Virus record (IMG/VR): IMGVR_UViG_3300046000_002549
Location: 1 to 28,726 of that record
Source: a virus
Direction: 5' to 3' (one strand)
DNA: 28,726 bases
Every line of letters begins with the position of its first letter. Within the stretch, counting starts at the first letter, position 1. Below the pieces are notes generated by a model. It ran no database searches, was not told where the DNA came from, and saw nothing but the letters and a program-made list of their open reading frames with translations. Positions 6,906-16,868 of the stretch are shown here, piece after piece. The position numbers and the translations under genes were made by a program.

Positions 6906-6928
6906 CGGGGTAGAGAGTTTTTTCTTTT
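6893..6928 (+). terminator. Probable intrinsic terminator after the HTH gene
   Basis: CTCTACTTC (6893-6901) pairs with GGGGTAGAG (6907-6915), giving a 9-bp stem with two G-U pairs and a 5-base loop. It is followed by TTTTTTCTTTT at 6918-6928. The 5' arm lies inside the end of the Cro-like gene. It would separate that gene group from the primase-ATPase gene, or act as a partial attenuator, because no strong promoter is visible in the 63-bp gap after it. Confidence 0.6.
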
Positions 6929-6968
6929 AGGAGTGGGCTTGTGACTTGCCCTATGGAGTGGTGTCTGC

Positions 6969-9803
6969 GTGGCAGAGGATTTTGACCTTTTATCAGCGGT
7001 GCAGCCCCAAGAGGGTTGGTACGCTATCGTCGGGCTAAGCCCCGACAGCAAGCAACAGGAGCTAGTAGAGACCCGTGAAGAGGCCGACGCATGGGCCAAG
7101 ACGTTCCTCAACCAAGGGAAGAATGTATTTTTTGGTGTAGCTAAGTATACAGACGGTAAGAGCAGGAAGAAAGAAAACGTCAAGTCACTTAAGTCACTTT
7201 GGCTCGACATAGATTGTGGGCCAGAGAAGGACTACGATACACAGGAAGAAGGGTTAGATGCCCTTCGTAAGTTCTGCAAGACAGTCGGTATGCCTAAGCC
7301 CACCATAGTTAATTCTGGGCGCGGTCTGCACGTATACTGGACGTTGACTGAAGAAGTTACACGTGAAGAATGGGAGCCTGTGTGTCTAAGGCTGAAGGAA
7401 GTCTGCACCACTAAGGAGCTACGTGTCGATAACAGCTGCTTCGAAGCAGCGCGTATCCTGCGTATTCCCGGCACGTTTAACTTTAAGGGTACGGACCCCC
7501 TACGTGTAGAAGTCATAACGATTGGTAAGCCGACACCCATGCAGGACATACGTGACCTGTTGGGGGTAAAGGAGACGAAGGCGACACTGTTTGGTGACAT
7601 GCCTACATTCGCACCTAGCCCGTTAGCTAAGCTTATACGTGCCAACATGGAGTCGAGCTTCACCAAGATTATGAACCGTGGTCAGAACGGGTGCAAGCAG
7701 CTTAACGCTAGTTACGCAGACCGCAGGGAAATATCTGAGCCACGATGGTTTGCTGCGTTGTCAATCGCCAAGTTCTGTAAGGACCGTGATAAGGCTATAC
7801 ACAAGTTATCCGCAGACCATCCTGACTATGACCCTGACAAGGTTGAGCAGAAGGTAACACACATAGTCGGGCCGCACACATGTGCGGAGTTCGAGAAACA
7901 CAATCCCGGCGGATGTGCAGGGTGCCCGCACATTGGCAAGATACGCTCCCCTATTACACTAGGTAAAGAACTGAAGGAGGCAACTCCAGAGGACAACGTA
8001 GTTATAGAGGAAACCCAGCTTGGGGCAGTGAAGTACCATATACCCGAGTTTCCCTTCCCCTACGTACGGGGCAAGCACGGTGGCGTATGGCGCAAGGTTA
8101 CACCCAAAGACGAGGAAGAAGGCGTCGAGGACGTTGTATTGGTGTATCCGTACGACATATATGTAGCCAAGCGTATGGATGACCCAGTCGAGGGGGGTGT
8201 AGCACTTATTCGTCTGCACAGCCCACAGGATGGCGTCAAAGAGTTCACGGTGCACAATTCAAAGGTGATGGACGGTAACGAGCTACGCAAGTTCCTCGCC
8301 TCTAAGCACGTGATGCTTAGCTCCAAGGTCGATTATGCGTACTTGGTGGACTTCATAGTAAAATCAGTAGCTCAATATTTTCACAACACAAAGGTAGAAC
8401 AAATGCGCAATCAATTTGGATGGGTCGATAACGACAGTAAGTTTATTATAGGCGACCGTGAGATAAGTGCCGAGGGGACATACCATAGCCCCCCGTCGTC
8501 AGTCACCAAGGCACTAGCCGAACACATGACAGCTAAGGGTACGTTGGAGAAGTGGACAGAGGTGTTTAACCTGTACGGACGTCCGGGCCTTGAAGGGCAT
8601 GCGTTCGCAGCAGCCACCGCCTTCGGTGCGCCTCTCTTGCGTTTCTCCGGTCAACGTGGGGCAATCATTAACGTGGTGCACCCCAAGTCAGGTACAGGTA
8701 AGACTACAGCCCTGCTTATGGCTAACAGTGTATACGGCGACCCAGCGGCGCTATGTGCCAAGAAGGACGACACGTTCAACTCGAAGGTATTTAAGATAGG
8801 GGTTTTCTGTAACCTGCATATCAGCTTCGACGAAATGTCGAACACAGAGCCCAAGCAACTAAGTGAACTCGCCTACTTGATTACACAGGGTACAGGCAAG
8901 GATCGCATGAAGGCGTCTTCAAACGAGCTTCGGGCAAACCTGACGTCATGGCAGACCATAGCACTGTGCTCGTCTAACCACTCGTTCTACGAGAAGCTTG
9001 AGATTGCCAAGGGGTCGCCTGATGGTGAAACCATGCGCATCATCGAATACAGCATCGACTATTCTGACGCGATTGACATCGAGTATGGCAAGAAGATGTT
9101 CGACCACCAGTTGCTTGAAAACTACGGGCATGCAGGTGACATCTACGCACGGTACCTGATTACGCACTATGACGAGGTGAAGGCGCTTTATGCTACGGTT
9201 CAACAGCGCATCGACTCCAAGCTTAAGCTAACACAGCGTGAGCGGTTCTGGTCGGCAACAGCAGCAGCTAACATAACGGGTATCTACATCGCCCTGCATC
9301 TTGGCCTGTGTAACTGGGACATTGCTGCCATCTTTAAGTGGACGTGCAAGATGATACTCAACCTACGCAACACGATGACACCGCCACCCGAAGGTGACCA
9401 GCAGATACTTGGTGAGTTTATGAACGCCCGTCTGGGTAACATTCTCATAGTTAATGACGGGGTAGACCGTCGCAGCAAGATGGTGGAAGTACCGCAGTTA
9501 GAGCCGTTGCGAGAGCTTATGATACGCTACGAACCGGATACTGCTAAGGTATACATAACTGCTAGCTCGTTCCGTGAGTATTGTGGGGCACGTAACATTG
9601 CTTACCGCTCGACCATTAACGCTATGAAAGCCAAGGGCCTGTACCTTGACGCAGAGAACAAGCGCATGTCAAAGGGCATGAAGGTCAACACGGTGCCGGT
9701 GCAGTCGCTAATCTTCGACGCTAACCACCCTGACTTTAGTGGCATTACGGACCTGTTCAATAACGCAATCACGGCTGTGAAGCCGGACGCCGACGAAGAG
9801 TGA
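6969..9803 (+). CDS. Primase (AEP-like) fused to DUF927-like helicase/ATPase
   Basis: A 944-residue replication protein starting at GTG 6969, with GGAG ten bases upstream. Residues about 74-175 carry the archaeo-eukaryotic primase pattern: LWLDIDC (D80, D82), SGRGLHVYW (H121) and RVDNSCFEAARILRIPGT (D154, R165), matching the acidic pair, the sGxxH motif and the third acidic residue. C305, C316, C319 and H321 (GGCAGCPHIGK) look like a zinc knuckle. The C-terminal half has Walker A HPKSGTGKTTA (K578) and Walker B ISFDEM (D621, E622), with DUF927-style text such as SVYGDP and ITQGTGKDRMKAS. It should prime and unwind DNA at the phage fork. No separate DNA polymerase is visible, so limited polymerase activity of the primase is conceivable. 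Confidence 0.85.
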   Translation: MAEDFDLLSAVQPQEGWYAIVGLSPDSKQQELVETREEADAWAKTFLNQGKNVFFGVAKYTDGKSRKKENVKSLKSLWLDIDCGPEKDYDTQEEGLDALRKFCKTVGMPKPTIVNSGRGLHVYWTLTEEVTREEWEPVCLRLKEVCTTKELRVDNSCFEAARILRIPGTFNFKGTDPLRVEVITIGKPTPMQDIRDLLGVKETKATLFGDMPTFAPSPLAKLIRANMESSFTKIMNRGQNGCKQLNASYADRREISEPRWFAALSIAKFCKDRDKAIHKLSADHPDYDPDKVEQKVTHIVGPHTCAEFEKHNPGGCAGCPHIGKIRSPITLGKELKEATPEDNVVIEETQLGAVKYHIPEFPFPYVRGKHGGVWRKVTPKDEEEGVEDVVLVYPYDIYVAKRMDDPVEGGVALIRLHSPQDGVKEFTVHNSKVMDGNELRKFLASKHVMLSSKVDYAYLVDFIVKSVAQYFHNTKVEQMRNQFGWVDNDSKFIIGDREISAEGTYHSPPSSVTKALAEHMTAKGTLEKWTEVFNLYGRPGLEGHAFAAATAFGAPLLRFSGQRGAIINVVHPKSGTGKTTALLMANSVYGDPAALCAKKDDTFNSKVFKIGVFCNLHISFDEMSNTEPKQLSELAYLITQGTGKDRMKASSNELRANLTSWQTIALCSSNHSFYEKLEIAKGSPDGETMRIIEYSIDYSDAIDIEYGKKMFDHQLLENYGHAGDIYARYLITHYDEVKALYATVQQRIDSKLKLTQRERFWSATAAANITGIYIALHLGLCNWDIAAIFKWTCKMILNLRNTMTPPPEGDQQILGEFMNARLGNILIVNDGVDRRSKMVEVPQLEPLRELMIRYEPDTAKVYITASSFREYCGARNIAYRSTINAMKAKGLYLDAENKRMSKGMKVNTVPVQSLIFDANHPDFSGITDLFNNAITAVKPDADEE

Positions 9804-10000
9804 AGGTAGCTGGGGTCAGCTACGATATAAACTGGCGCGCCTTCACCAAGGGCGCGTCACTGTTCTTCCCGTGCCTAGACCCAAAAGCCGCTAAGAAGGA
9901 AATACGCCCCGTGCTACGCAGACTGAAGCTAAAGGTAGTGTACCGGAGCGTGGTGGATACCAAATCTGGTATTAGGGGTTTACGTATCTGGAGGATGTGA
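9800..10000 (+). CDS. Small basic protein of unknown function
   Basis: A 66-residue protein beginning at GTG 9800, overlapping the upstream stop by four bases (GTGA), so it is probably translated by coupling. The sequence reads DINWRAFTKGASLFFPCLD, then AAKKEIRPVLRRLKLKVVYR and a C-terminal GIRGLRIWRM. It is rich in Lys/Arg, with an alpha-beta pattern fitting a small nucleic-acid-binding accessory protein. I do not recognise the family. It is the last gene of the plus-strand block. Confidence 0.6.
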   Translation: MKVAGVSYDINWRAFTKGASLFFPCLDPKAAKKEIRPVLRRLKLKVVYRSVVDTKSGIRGLRIWRM

Positions 10001-10044
10001 TTATAAACGTCCTCGGAAGATGCTCCTTCCGTTGGTTGATACTA

Positions 10045-10078
10045 CCCCCGCTGGCCTACTCCCCAGCGGGGGTTTTTT
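10045..10078 (+). terminator. Strong intrinsic terminator ending the plus-strand genes
   Basis: CCCCCGCTGG (10045-10054) and CCAGCGGGGG (10063-10072) form a perfect 10-bp GC-rich stem with an 8-base loop, followed by TTTTTT (10073-10078). The T run overlaps the stop codon of the convergent minus-strand gene. Read from the minus strand there is no U tract after the stem, so it is directional. A smaller stem, CGGAAG/CTTCCG, lies just upstream at 10014-10031. Confidence 0.9.
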
Positions 10079-13000
10079 ATGGGCGGAACTTATCTGCCAT
10101 ACCGATATCTTTCTCTGCAGTCTTCTTCTCAAGCCGCATGCCCTGCACTGTGCGGCCCCGTACATCCGCACGACCCTTGAGTGACCGCATGATGGTCTCT
10201 TCGGTAATTATGAAGCTTGGGTCTGGGTACGTGCGGTTGAACGGAATAACCTCGTCGGTGATGAACTCCTGTAGTTGCTCCTTAGAAGTAATATCACCCT
10301 CACGTAGCTTCCTATCCAAGGTGGATAGCAGCTGGGTCTTCTCCGCCTTTATCTTTTTGTCGTTCTTACTACGAGTGATGTAGTAGTCCTGCCATCTAGC
10401 AAGACGCAGTGGTCGGAAGCCAGATATCGTGCGGAACGTATCCAACCCAGTGATATCGTTCTTATCTATAATGACATCACCCTTGCGGGTAACCACACCT
10501 TCGGCTTCCCCTTGCTCCGCTGCTACCCATGACCGAACAAACGCAGGTGCCATCTTCTTGATACCACCATACATATCGCCTTCAGCAAAGTTATCCTTTG
10601 CATTGAACGCCTGAATAAGCATCTGCCCACCTGCTACGTTAGCCAGCAGTGTTTTTATTATGCTGTCACCAGTGGAGTCACCTGCAACTGCTTCGCGGAA
10701 CCACATATTCTTGAGGTCGAGTGATGTACGGCTAGACAGTTCAGTGTTCGATAAAGCGCCAAGCGGGCCGTGTATAAGAATGTCTGCCAACGACACGTCG
10801 CCAACCATCGGCTCTCCGAACTTATCCATCAACCATGCACGGAACATAATGTCGGAGTCGTAGGCGACACGTGGGTCAAGACCCATAAGCTTGCGCACAT
10901 CCTCATCATCTTCTTCGTCAAAGCTTTCAGATAGCGCCAGTGCCATGACCGAGTACAGGGGCATACCTAGAAGGCCACCAAATACGCCAGCCATCATCAA
11001 GACGCCGCCTAGTTCCTTCATAGCGCCCGCACGTGCGGCCTTTGCTTCTGGTGAAGCTCCGGGGTACAACCCACGCCCGATATCTCGCATCGCGCCTACT
11101 AGGAACTTAGTCTGCAGAATGGGATGCATCTTGAAGAGGAACAGTGCACGAGACACATCGTTCTTCATTATGCGTGAACGTTCCCAGTTGGAGTAGTCAC
11201 CAAGAGTATCGCGCACAGTATCTAGGGCAGTGGTGACTGCCTTATCAAACACTACCTTCTCAGGTGCGCCGGGGTTTTTAGCAGTCTCTGCCTTGTACGC
11301 TAACTCAAACGCCATGAAGTAGGCTGCTTGGCGTGAGATGTTTTCCAACCCTTGGAACATGACGCCCATGGCTTTACCTGTTACCGCAGCAGTTTCGGCA
11401 ACGGTGCGCGCTGCACCCGTACGGTGCTTCTGTCCTGTTTCCCGCTCGTTCTGGATTAGTGTATCCTGCACGGTCTCAAGCACGTTGCGCTCCATACCTG
11501 CCGCCAGTGCCCTACGTAGAAGTTTACCTTCTTTGGTGTCAGCACTAACCAATTTAGAGCTTAGTATGTTGGGCATCAGGACATCAAGCGAGTCACCCAC
11601 ACCGGCTATCCCTGTGCGAGTGCTCTGCACCTTAGCTTTACCTAGAGTGTTCCATATCTTCATATACTTCAGCCACATGCGGGTGCCTTCCGCATACCCG
11701 TAATCCCGCCACAGGCGTGGCACCACACGTATCGGTATGGAAGTAAGCTGCAGCATCGCTGTCGCTGGCGCTGTCAGGTAGTAGAAGTAAGACGCACGGT
11801 TAAGGGCGTTAATAAACGAACTCTGCGGGCTTGGGTTTATCTCGTCTTCGGCACGCTGTTCTAATTCATATATAGCGGCTTTAAGTCTAGCCTGCTCTGT
11901 AGTTGGGCGGTCCGACACGTTGTCACGTGCCTCCTCGGTTTTTAAGCGTATGTCCCCGGCGTATGCCAGCTTGCTTAGTTGGTTAGCATAGCTGCTCGCT
12001 TGCGATGCAAAGTTCTGTAGGATATCCTGCTGGAACCCGACTACCTCTTGAGCATGCATGAACCGGCGGCGTACTGACCGTTCGGGGGTAGATAGCAACC
12101 ATGTCTGGTAGATGCTGTCCGTCAGGTCTTTGAAGTCGCTGGCACCTAGTACACCACTTGAAGCAAACTCGGCCTTGGCTTTACCCACTAGGTCAAATAT
12201 CTTCTTCATCATCTGGTCGTCAGTTTTTAATTCTTCCTGCAACTGTGCGACGTCGTACCCTATAGTAAGTACCCCATCGTTCTTCTCAGGGTCTATACCT
12301 AAGCGCTTAGCTATCGCTTTCTTCGCAGCTATTTGCTGCTTGGCAGTTTCGAACTGGTAGAACTCACGCTCCCGCGAGCCGTCCTTGGCAGCGGATACAC
12401 GTATGTAGTATTTACCTGCCCGCATAAACGGAAAGTAGTCTTTGGTGAACAAGCTTGAGTCAAGATTGTAGAATATGTCGCCGCCCTTCTTGGATTCATC
12501 GGGGTTCATAACTTCCCGCATCATATCTGCACGTAGGTCACGCAAACGCTTGGCTTCTTTAGTACCGGCGATAGACGCAATCCGACCGTCTAGTAGTGCA
12601 AGCTCGGCTTCGAACATATCTTTGTAGTAGGAACGTATTTCCTTGTATAGCTTGTGCCCGTTCTTAAGCTCACCTAGCTTGTCCCACAAAGCATGTGTAT
12701 CGCGGATACGACGGGTAAGTTCCGCTATCTGCTTCATCTGGTCACTGGTATTTTTGCTATCTATGGCTGTCTTAGATAGGTTCGCTACCAACTTCTTCAT
12801 AGCGGTAGACATAGCTACCTTGTCACCCTTTACGGTGATTGCGTCTTTGCTCTGCATAACCAAGGCTTTTACCTCGGCTATTATACGGGCAGCTAACACC
12901 TTATCGTTGGCGTTCTTCAGTATGCGAGCTTCGACCTCCTTCATGGCAGGGTGATTAGCCAGTGCATCGTCAGCAGACTTGAAATCGTCGGGTGCCATTT

Positions 13001-16000
13001 CATTTATACGGGCAGTGCTCTGCGTCTGGGCCAGTAGTTGGTCTTTATCAGACAGAAGGAACTCGTCTAACTCCATACCAATTTGCTCTGCAGCTTTGAG
13101 TATGTTGGCCTTCATGGCAACCATCTTCTGCACCAACGTGTCAATCTCACGTATGGTGGGTATATCTGGGCCGAACCAGTTTAAGATGCCAGACGTCGGT
13201 ATAGTCTTTAGCGTGGCCACCAAGGTAGGTGGTGCCATGGCCTCTAGGTTATCCTTTAGCCCACCGCCCCAGTCTTTCCAGCTATGCCCCTTAACAACCT
13301 GCTCTACACCTTCAGCTATGCCGTTAGTGGAGGTAGACTTCTGGGTACGGCGCATACCGGGACTTATACTAGCTTCAGCAGTTCCTATTTTCTCTTTGTT
13401 CTGCTTAGTGGTCTTGGGCCGTGAGTATTTTGTGGTAGGTGCAGCACCACCACGCCAGCCGTTAATATACCGCATGCCCTTGACGAGTGTGCTTTCCTGC
13501 GCACCGTTTACGACACGCTCGTGGCCTGCAGCCAGTATAGCTTCTACGTCCGCATCGCTGATTGCCAGATTGATACCCAGCCTACGTGCAAAGTTACGGA
13601 TAATAGCTGCAATGCGCTTTAGCATTGTCGGCCTAAGCTGCCCATTCTCGGACATCTCGGCTAGGATTTCTTCTACTGCGCGGGCGGTACGGTTGGTATC
13701 CTGCGCATAGGCATCTGGGTTAGCAGCTAGCCACGCATCGGTATTGGCCCGTATGTTACCGTTGCTTTTATACAGTGCAGTCAGAGCGCTATCTAGCTCG
13801 CCACGGAACAGCTTCTCAAGGCCAACGTGGCCAAGAGCTTCATGGAACAGCACCGCCTTAGCACGCTCTACGGACTCAAGGTTGTCGGCAATTAGATACA
13901 CTGTACCATCAGGGGCCACGAAGCCTTCTGCATTGGTAGCGTTATCTTGCATCACAGCCCGACGTACCTTAGCGTCAGCTATGTCGTTAACAGACTGGAC
14001 TACCGTAACTACAGGTGGCCCCTTCCATACTGACACGATGGCATCTACCGCTGCACGTACCTTAGATACGTCTGTCTTAACTTGGCCCGGTTGCGCTTCA
14101 CCCCTACGGTACTTAGATACACGGCCTTCGGCTATGTCGATTTTGGCTTCGCGTTGTTCGCGCTGCTCGGCACTGGTGTCTGCACCTTCCATCTCGCCTA
14201 GCTTCTGCTGCACCTTAGCGCTGCCCACACGGGATGTAGCGCCTTCGCGCTCAAGCTGACGGTTCTCTGCCATGGAGCGCAGCTTAGACCTGATCGGGTT
14301 CAGCATGCGGTTGTTTACTAGCTTAGTCAGCTTCTCGTTGGCGACGGCTAGCTCTGCTTCCGCTGCCTTGGCTTCAACACCTGTGGTGTTGCGGAACTTG
14401 GACATTGCTGCACGGGCTTCTTCTTCAGCCTTGGCAATGTTGTCCTGCGGACGACCATACTTATCGTATGCGTCGGGGCGTTCTATCTGACGAATAAGCT
14501 CGGTGCGCTGGTTGTTGTCTATCTCGCCACGCTCACGCGCAGCATCAATATCACGGGTAAGTTCCTGCACCATGGATGTAGCCACGGTGGGGTTCGCGGA
14601 GTCCGTCTCTTGAATAGATGTAGGGGGAGCAACGTATGGAAGAAGGTCCATCGCCTGTGCTTCAAAGTCCTGCAGGTTATCTGCGGCTGCAAACAACTCT
14701 CCGTCTGGACCTACAACCCTGTAAGGCTTCGGGCTGGTTGCATCAACCTGCACACTATAGGCTTCGTTAGCAGGGTTAGCGCGACGAATGGCATCTTCGA
14801 TGTTTTTTACAAAGTCAGCCGTGTACTGCTCGTCTTTCGCTGCGCGTTCTTGCTGCAGCCTATCAAACTCATCGGCACGTGCCTGATTTTCCGCTTCGCG
14901 GTCTTCAGGTGCAAGCGCACCTTGCTCCAGTTTGCGCTGCTGGATTTCCTCAAACTTGTCGAGGCGGTTTTCTTCCTGTGTAGGCAGTGCGCCGAATAGA
15001 CCTTCTTGGCCCGCAGCTTCTACCGTGCTCGCACTGGGTGGACGTCCTCTACGTGAGTATACAATGCCTGAAGGTGACGAAGCCGCCGCACTTAGGCGCT
15101 CAACGGCTTCTGCTTCGTCGATACCGTATTGGTCAGCAAATGCACGAACTTCATCTTCGTTTGCAGTCGCAGCAAATGCTGGCGTAATAGTGGGTTGGGT
15201 TGTGTTACGGCGGTACTGGGCGTTGACGCCACCAGTAGGGGGAGCGTTAGTATCCTGTGTTTCAGAGATTGGGGGAGTAAAATCAAACCGACCAACCGCT
15301 GCACGGATGCGGTCGATAGTGGCTTCGGGTTTATCATTTTTACCGATATCAAGCCCTAGTCCGCGTCCAATCGCATTTATTCTAGGTGTGTTGAACGGCA
15401 CACCGCCAGCGTCAACGGCAGAAACAAGATCAATAGCTGCTTGCTCTATAGTAGATGGTTTACGTTGCTGTGGTGCACCTGCACCTGCAAACTCGGCCTC
15501 ACGCATGCGCTGCATGGCAGCTTCTTCTTCGGTATCAACCGGAGGCGGGCCAGTAAAGTTAGAGCCTGTGCCTTCTTCGGCTGCTGCTTCAGCTTCTCCT
15601 TGTGCCATCCGTTCGGCACGTGCCCGCTCTAGTTCTGCAGCTTGCTTGTCAATAGCTTCTTTGGCGGATTTTAAGTTCTCGACAACTTGCGTTGCCTTCT
15701 CCAAGGGAAACCCGCGCTTGACGAATCTAGCTTCTGCTTCAGATATAGTTTGCTCGTCTGCATCTGCAGGCAGGGCGTCAAGTTCTTGGGCAATCTCTTC
15801 TGTGAGTATCTGACGGTTTTCCGCCTTTGCTGCACGTGCACCACCATAACCACCCAGAAACAGGGACGCGATGCCTTCGGACGCAGCCTGTCCAGCTACA
15901 CCCCTAAACGTATCTACATCGAAGCCCTCGCGCTGCAGTGCTAGGTTCTGGGACAGTTTTTCCTGCCCACCTTGTACAGATTCTGGTACAGCTTCTACAA

Positions 16001-16859
16001 CTGCACTTTTGGCAACACCACCCAGCACGCTCTTTCTGGCACCGACCTTTACGGCCTCTACAGCTTCACGCTCGGCTACCTCGGCGGCAACCTTCTTGAC
16101 TACGTTATTACCTATGCTGCGAGCGAACTGCGGGCCAAAGCCAGTAGCCGAAGCAAGTGCGCCTATGGCACCACCAAGTGCAATCTGGTCTATATTCTTG
16201 CCGCTATACTCCTGCGCCTTCTCGGCGGCGGCAGCGGCGTCTTCTTCAGATGCACCGTTCTTTACGAACTCGCTGTATACCGCATCGTACACGGAACCTT
16301 TTATAGTACCTGCGCCTGACGCTGCGCCAAGCCCAGCCATAGTAGCTAGGGGTACGGCTCCTGTACCTCCGGTGGCAACACCCGCTGCGATAAACGGTGC
16401 CGCCGAACCTGCCACGCTGGCAATGCTCTCTAGTGGAGAGTAAGTGAACGCCCTAGCTGCAGCCTTTACTTCTTCCCAGACACCTTTGCCTTCAGCGTCT
16501 TTCTGGATTTTACTGGCGATTTCAGCATCTTCACGAGACCCAGCAGATTTCAAAGCAGCCGCTGCTTTAGCTACATAGTCAGCCGCATCGGATACAACAT
16601 TGTCGGCACCAAACACATCTGCGATTGACTTGGTAGTGCCGCTTAAACCTTCGACCGCACTCAAGGGTATGTCTGCAATAGGCGCAAGCAATCCGCCTAC
16701 TAGCGGGATATTTTCAATTGCGCTTGGCTTCTGCTTAGGCGTGGTCAGCCTGTTGAGGTCAAACCCGTTCTTCGTTAGCTTAGCATTAAGCTGTGCCTTA
16801 GTAATTCCTGCTGGTACGTTTCTTATAACTGTACCGTCGGGCATGCGTACATCAGGCAT
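10077..16859 (-). CDS. Giant polyvalent/ejected virion protein with zincin motif and LPD38-like C-terminus
   Basis: A 2260-residue protein, last gene of the virion block. The N-terminus (MPDVRMPDGTVIRNVPAGIT, residues 1-20) matches a short domain common on phage internal proteins. Gly/Ala-rich hydrophobic stretches at about residues 150-200 and 225-245 could insert in membranes, and long charged helical regions follow. A zincin motif, FHEALGH (H1006, E1007, H1011), is followed by VEEILAE (E1063/E1064), a plausible third zinc ligand. Further on, YFPFMRAGKYYIRV and then RASYFYYLTAPATAMLQLTS, with ALFLFKMHPI, recall the LPD38 domain of large polyvalent proteins. Such proteins are injected with DNA and act on host targets or on the channel. 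Start ATG 16857-16859 follows an AAGG site. Domain names are recalled, not searched. Confidence 0.78.
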   Translation of the reverse strand: MPDVRMPDGTVIRNVPAGITKAQLNAKLTKNGFDLNRLTTPKQKPSAIENIPLVGGLLAPIADIPLSAVEGLSGTTKSIADVFGADNVVSDAADYVAKAAAALKSAGSREDAEIASKIQKDAEGKGVWEEVKAAARAFTYSPLESIASVAGSAAPFIAAGVATGGTGAVPLATMAGLGAASGAGTIKGSVYDAVYSEFVKNGASEEDAAAAAEKAQEYSGKNIDQIALGGAIGALASATGFGPQFARSIGNNVVKKVAAEVAEREAVEAVKVGARKSVLGGVAKSAVVEAVPESVQGGQEKLSQNLALQREGFDVDTFRGVAGQAASEGIASLFLGGYGGARAAKAENRQILTEEIAQELDALPADADEQTISEAEARFVKRGFPLEKATQVVENLKSAKEAIDKQAAELERARAERMAQGEAEAAAEEGTGSNFTGPPPVDTEEEAAMQRMREAEFAGAGAPQQRKPSTIEQAAIDLVSAVDAGGVPFNTPRINAIGRGLGLDIGKNDKPEATIDRIRAAVGRFDFTPPISETQDTNAPPTGGVNAQYRRNTTQPTITPAFAATANEDEVRAFADQYGIDEAEAVERLSAAASSPSGIVYSRRGRPPSASTVEAAGQEGLFGALPTQEENRLDKFEEIQQRKLEQGALAPEDREAENQARADEFDRLQQERAAKDEQYTADFVKNIEDAIRRANPANEAYSVQVDATSPKPYRVVGPDGELFAAADNLQDFEAQAMDLLPYVAPPTSIQETDSANPTVATSMVQELTRDIDAARERGEIDNNQRTELIRQIERPDAYDKYGRPQDNIAKAEEEARAAMSKFRNTTGVEAKAAEAELAVANEKLTKLVNNRMLNPIRSKLRSMAENRQLEREGATSRVGSAKVQQKLGEMEGADTSAEQREQREAKIDIAEGRVSKYRRGEAQPGQVKTDVSKVRAAVDAIVSVWKGPPVVTVVQSVNDIADAKVRRAVMQDNATNAEGFVAPDGTVYLIADNLESVERAKAVLFHEALGHVGLEKLFRGELDSALTALYKSNGNIRANTDAWLAANPDAYAQDTNRTARAVEEILAEMSENGQLRPTMLKRIAAIIRNFARRLGINLAISDADVEAILAAGHERVVNGAQESTLVKGMRYINGWRGGAAPTTKYSRPKTTKQNKEKIGTAEASISPGMRRTQKSTSTNGIAEGVEQVVKGHSWKDWGGGLKDNLEAMAPPTLVATLKTIPTSGILNWFGPDIPTIREIDTLVQKMVAMKANILKAAEQIGMELDEFLLSDKDQLLAQTQSTARINEMAPDDFKSADDALANHPAMKEVEARILKNANDKVLAARIIAEVKALVMQSKDAITVKGDKVAMSTAMKKLVANLSKTAIDSKNTSDQMKQIAELTRRIRDTHALWDKLGELKNGHKLYKEIRSYYKDMFEAELALLDGRIASIAGTKEAKRLRDLRADMMREVMNPDESKKGGDIFYNLDSSLFTKDYFPFMRAGKYYIRVSAAKDGSREREFYQFETAKQQIAAKKAIAKRLGIDPEKNDGVLTIGYDVAQLQEELKTDDQMMKKIFDLVGKAKAEFASSGVLGASDFKDLTDSIYQTWLLSTPERSVRRRFMHAQEVVGFQQDILQNFASQASSYANQLSKLAYAGDIRLKTEEARDNVSDRPTTEQARLKAAIYELEQRAEDEINPSPQSSFINALNRASYFYYLTAPATAMLQLTSIPIRVVPRLWRDYGYAEGTRMWLKYMKIWNTLGKAKVQSTRTGIAGVGDSLDVLMPNILSSKLVSADTKEGKLLRRALAAGMERNVLETVQDTLIQNERETGQKHRTGAARTVAETAAVTGKAMGVMFQGLENISRQAAYFMAFELAYKAETAKNPGAPEKVVFDKAVTTALDTVRDTLGDYSNWERSRIMKNDVSRALFLFKMHPILQTKFLVGAMRDIGRGLYPGASPEAKAARAGAMKELGGVLMMAGVFGGLLGMPLYSVMALALSESFDEEDDEDVRKLMGLDPRVAYDSDIMFRAWLMDKFGEPMVGDVSLADILIHGPLGALSNTELSSRTSLDLKNMWFREAVAGDSTGDSIIKTLLANVAGGQMLIQAFNAKDNFAEGDMYGGIKKMAPAFVRSWVAAEQGEAEGVVTRKGDVIIDKNDITGLDTFRTISGFRPLRLARWQDYYITRSKNDKKIKAEKTQLLSTLDRKLREGDITSKEQLQEFITDEVIPFNRTYPDPSFIITEETIMRSLKGRADVRGRTVQGMRLEKKTAEKDIGMADKFRP

Positions 16860-16868
16860 ATATCAACC

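Noticed and set aside
7872-7887. Short inverted repeat CCGCACA/TGTGCGG in the primase gene
   Set aside because: Two-base centre, no regulatory context, and it encodes the cysteine cluster region; likely chance.
10429-16443. Many plus-strand frames opposite the giant gene
   Set aside because: They are low-complexity shadows without ribosome sites; the minus frame is uninterrupted for 2260 codons.
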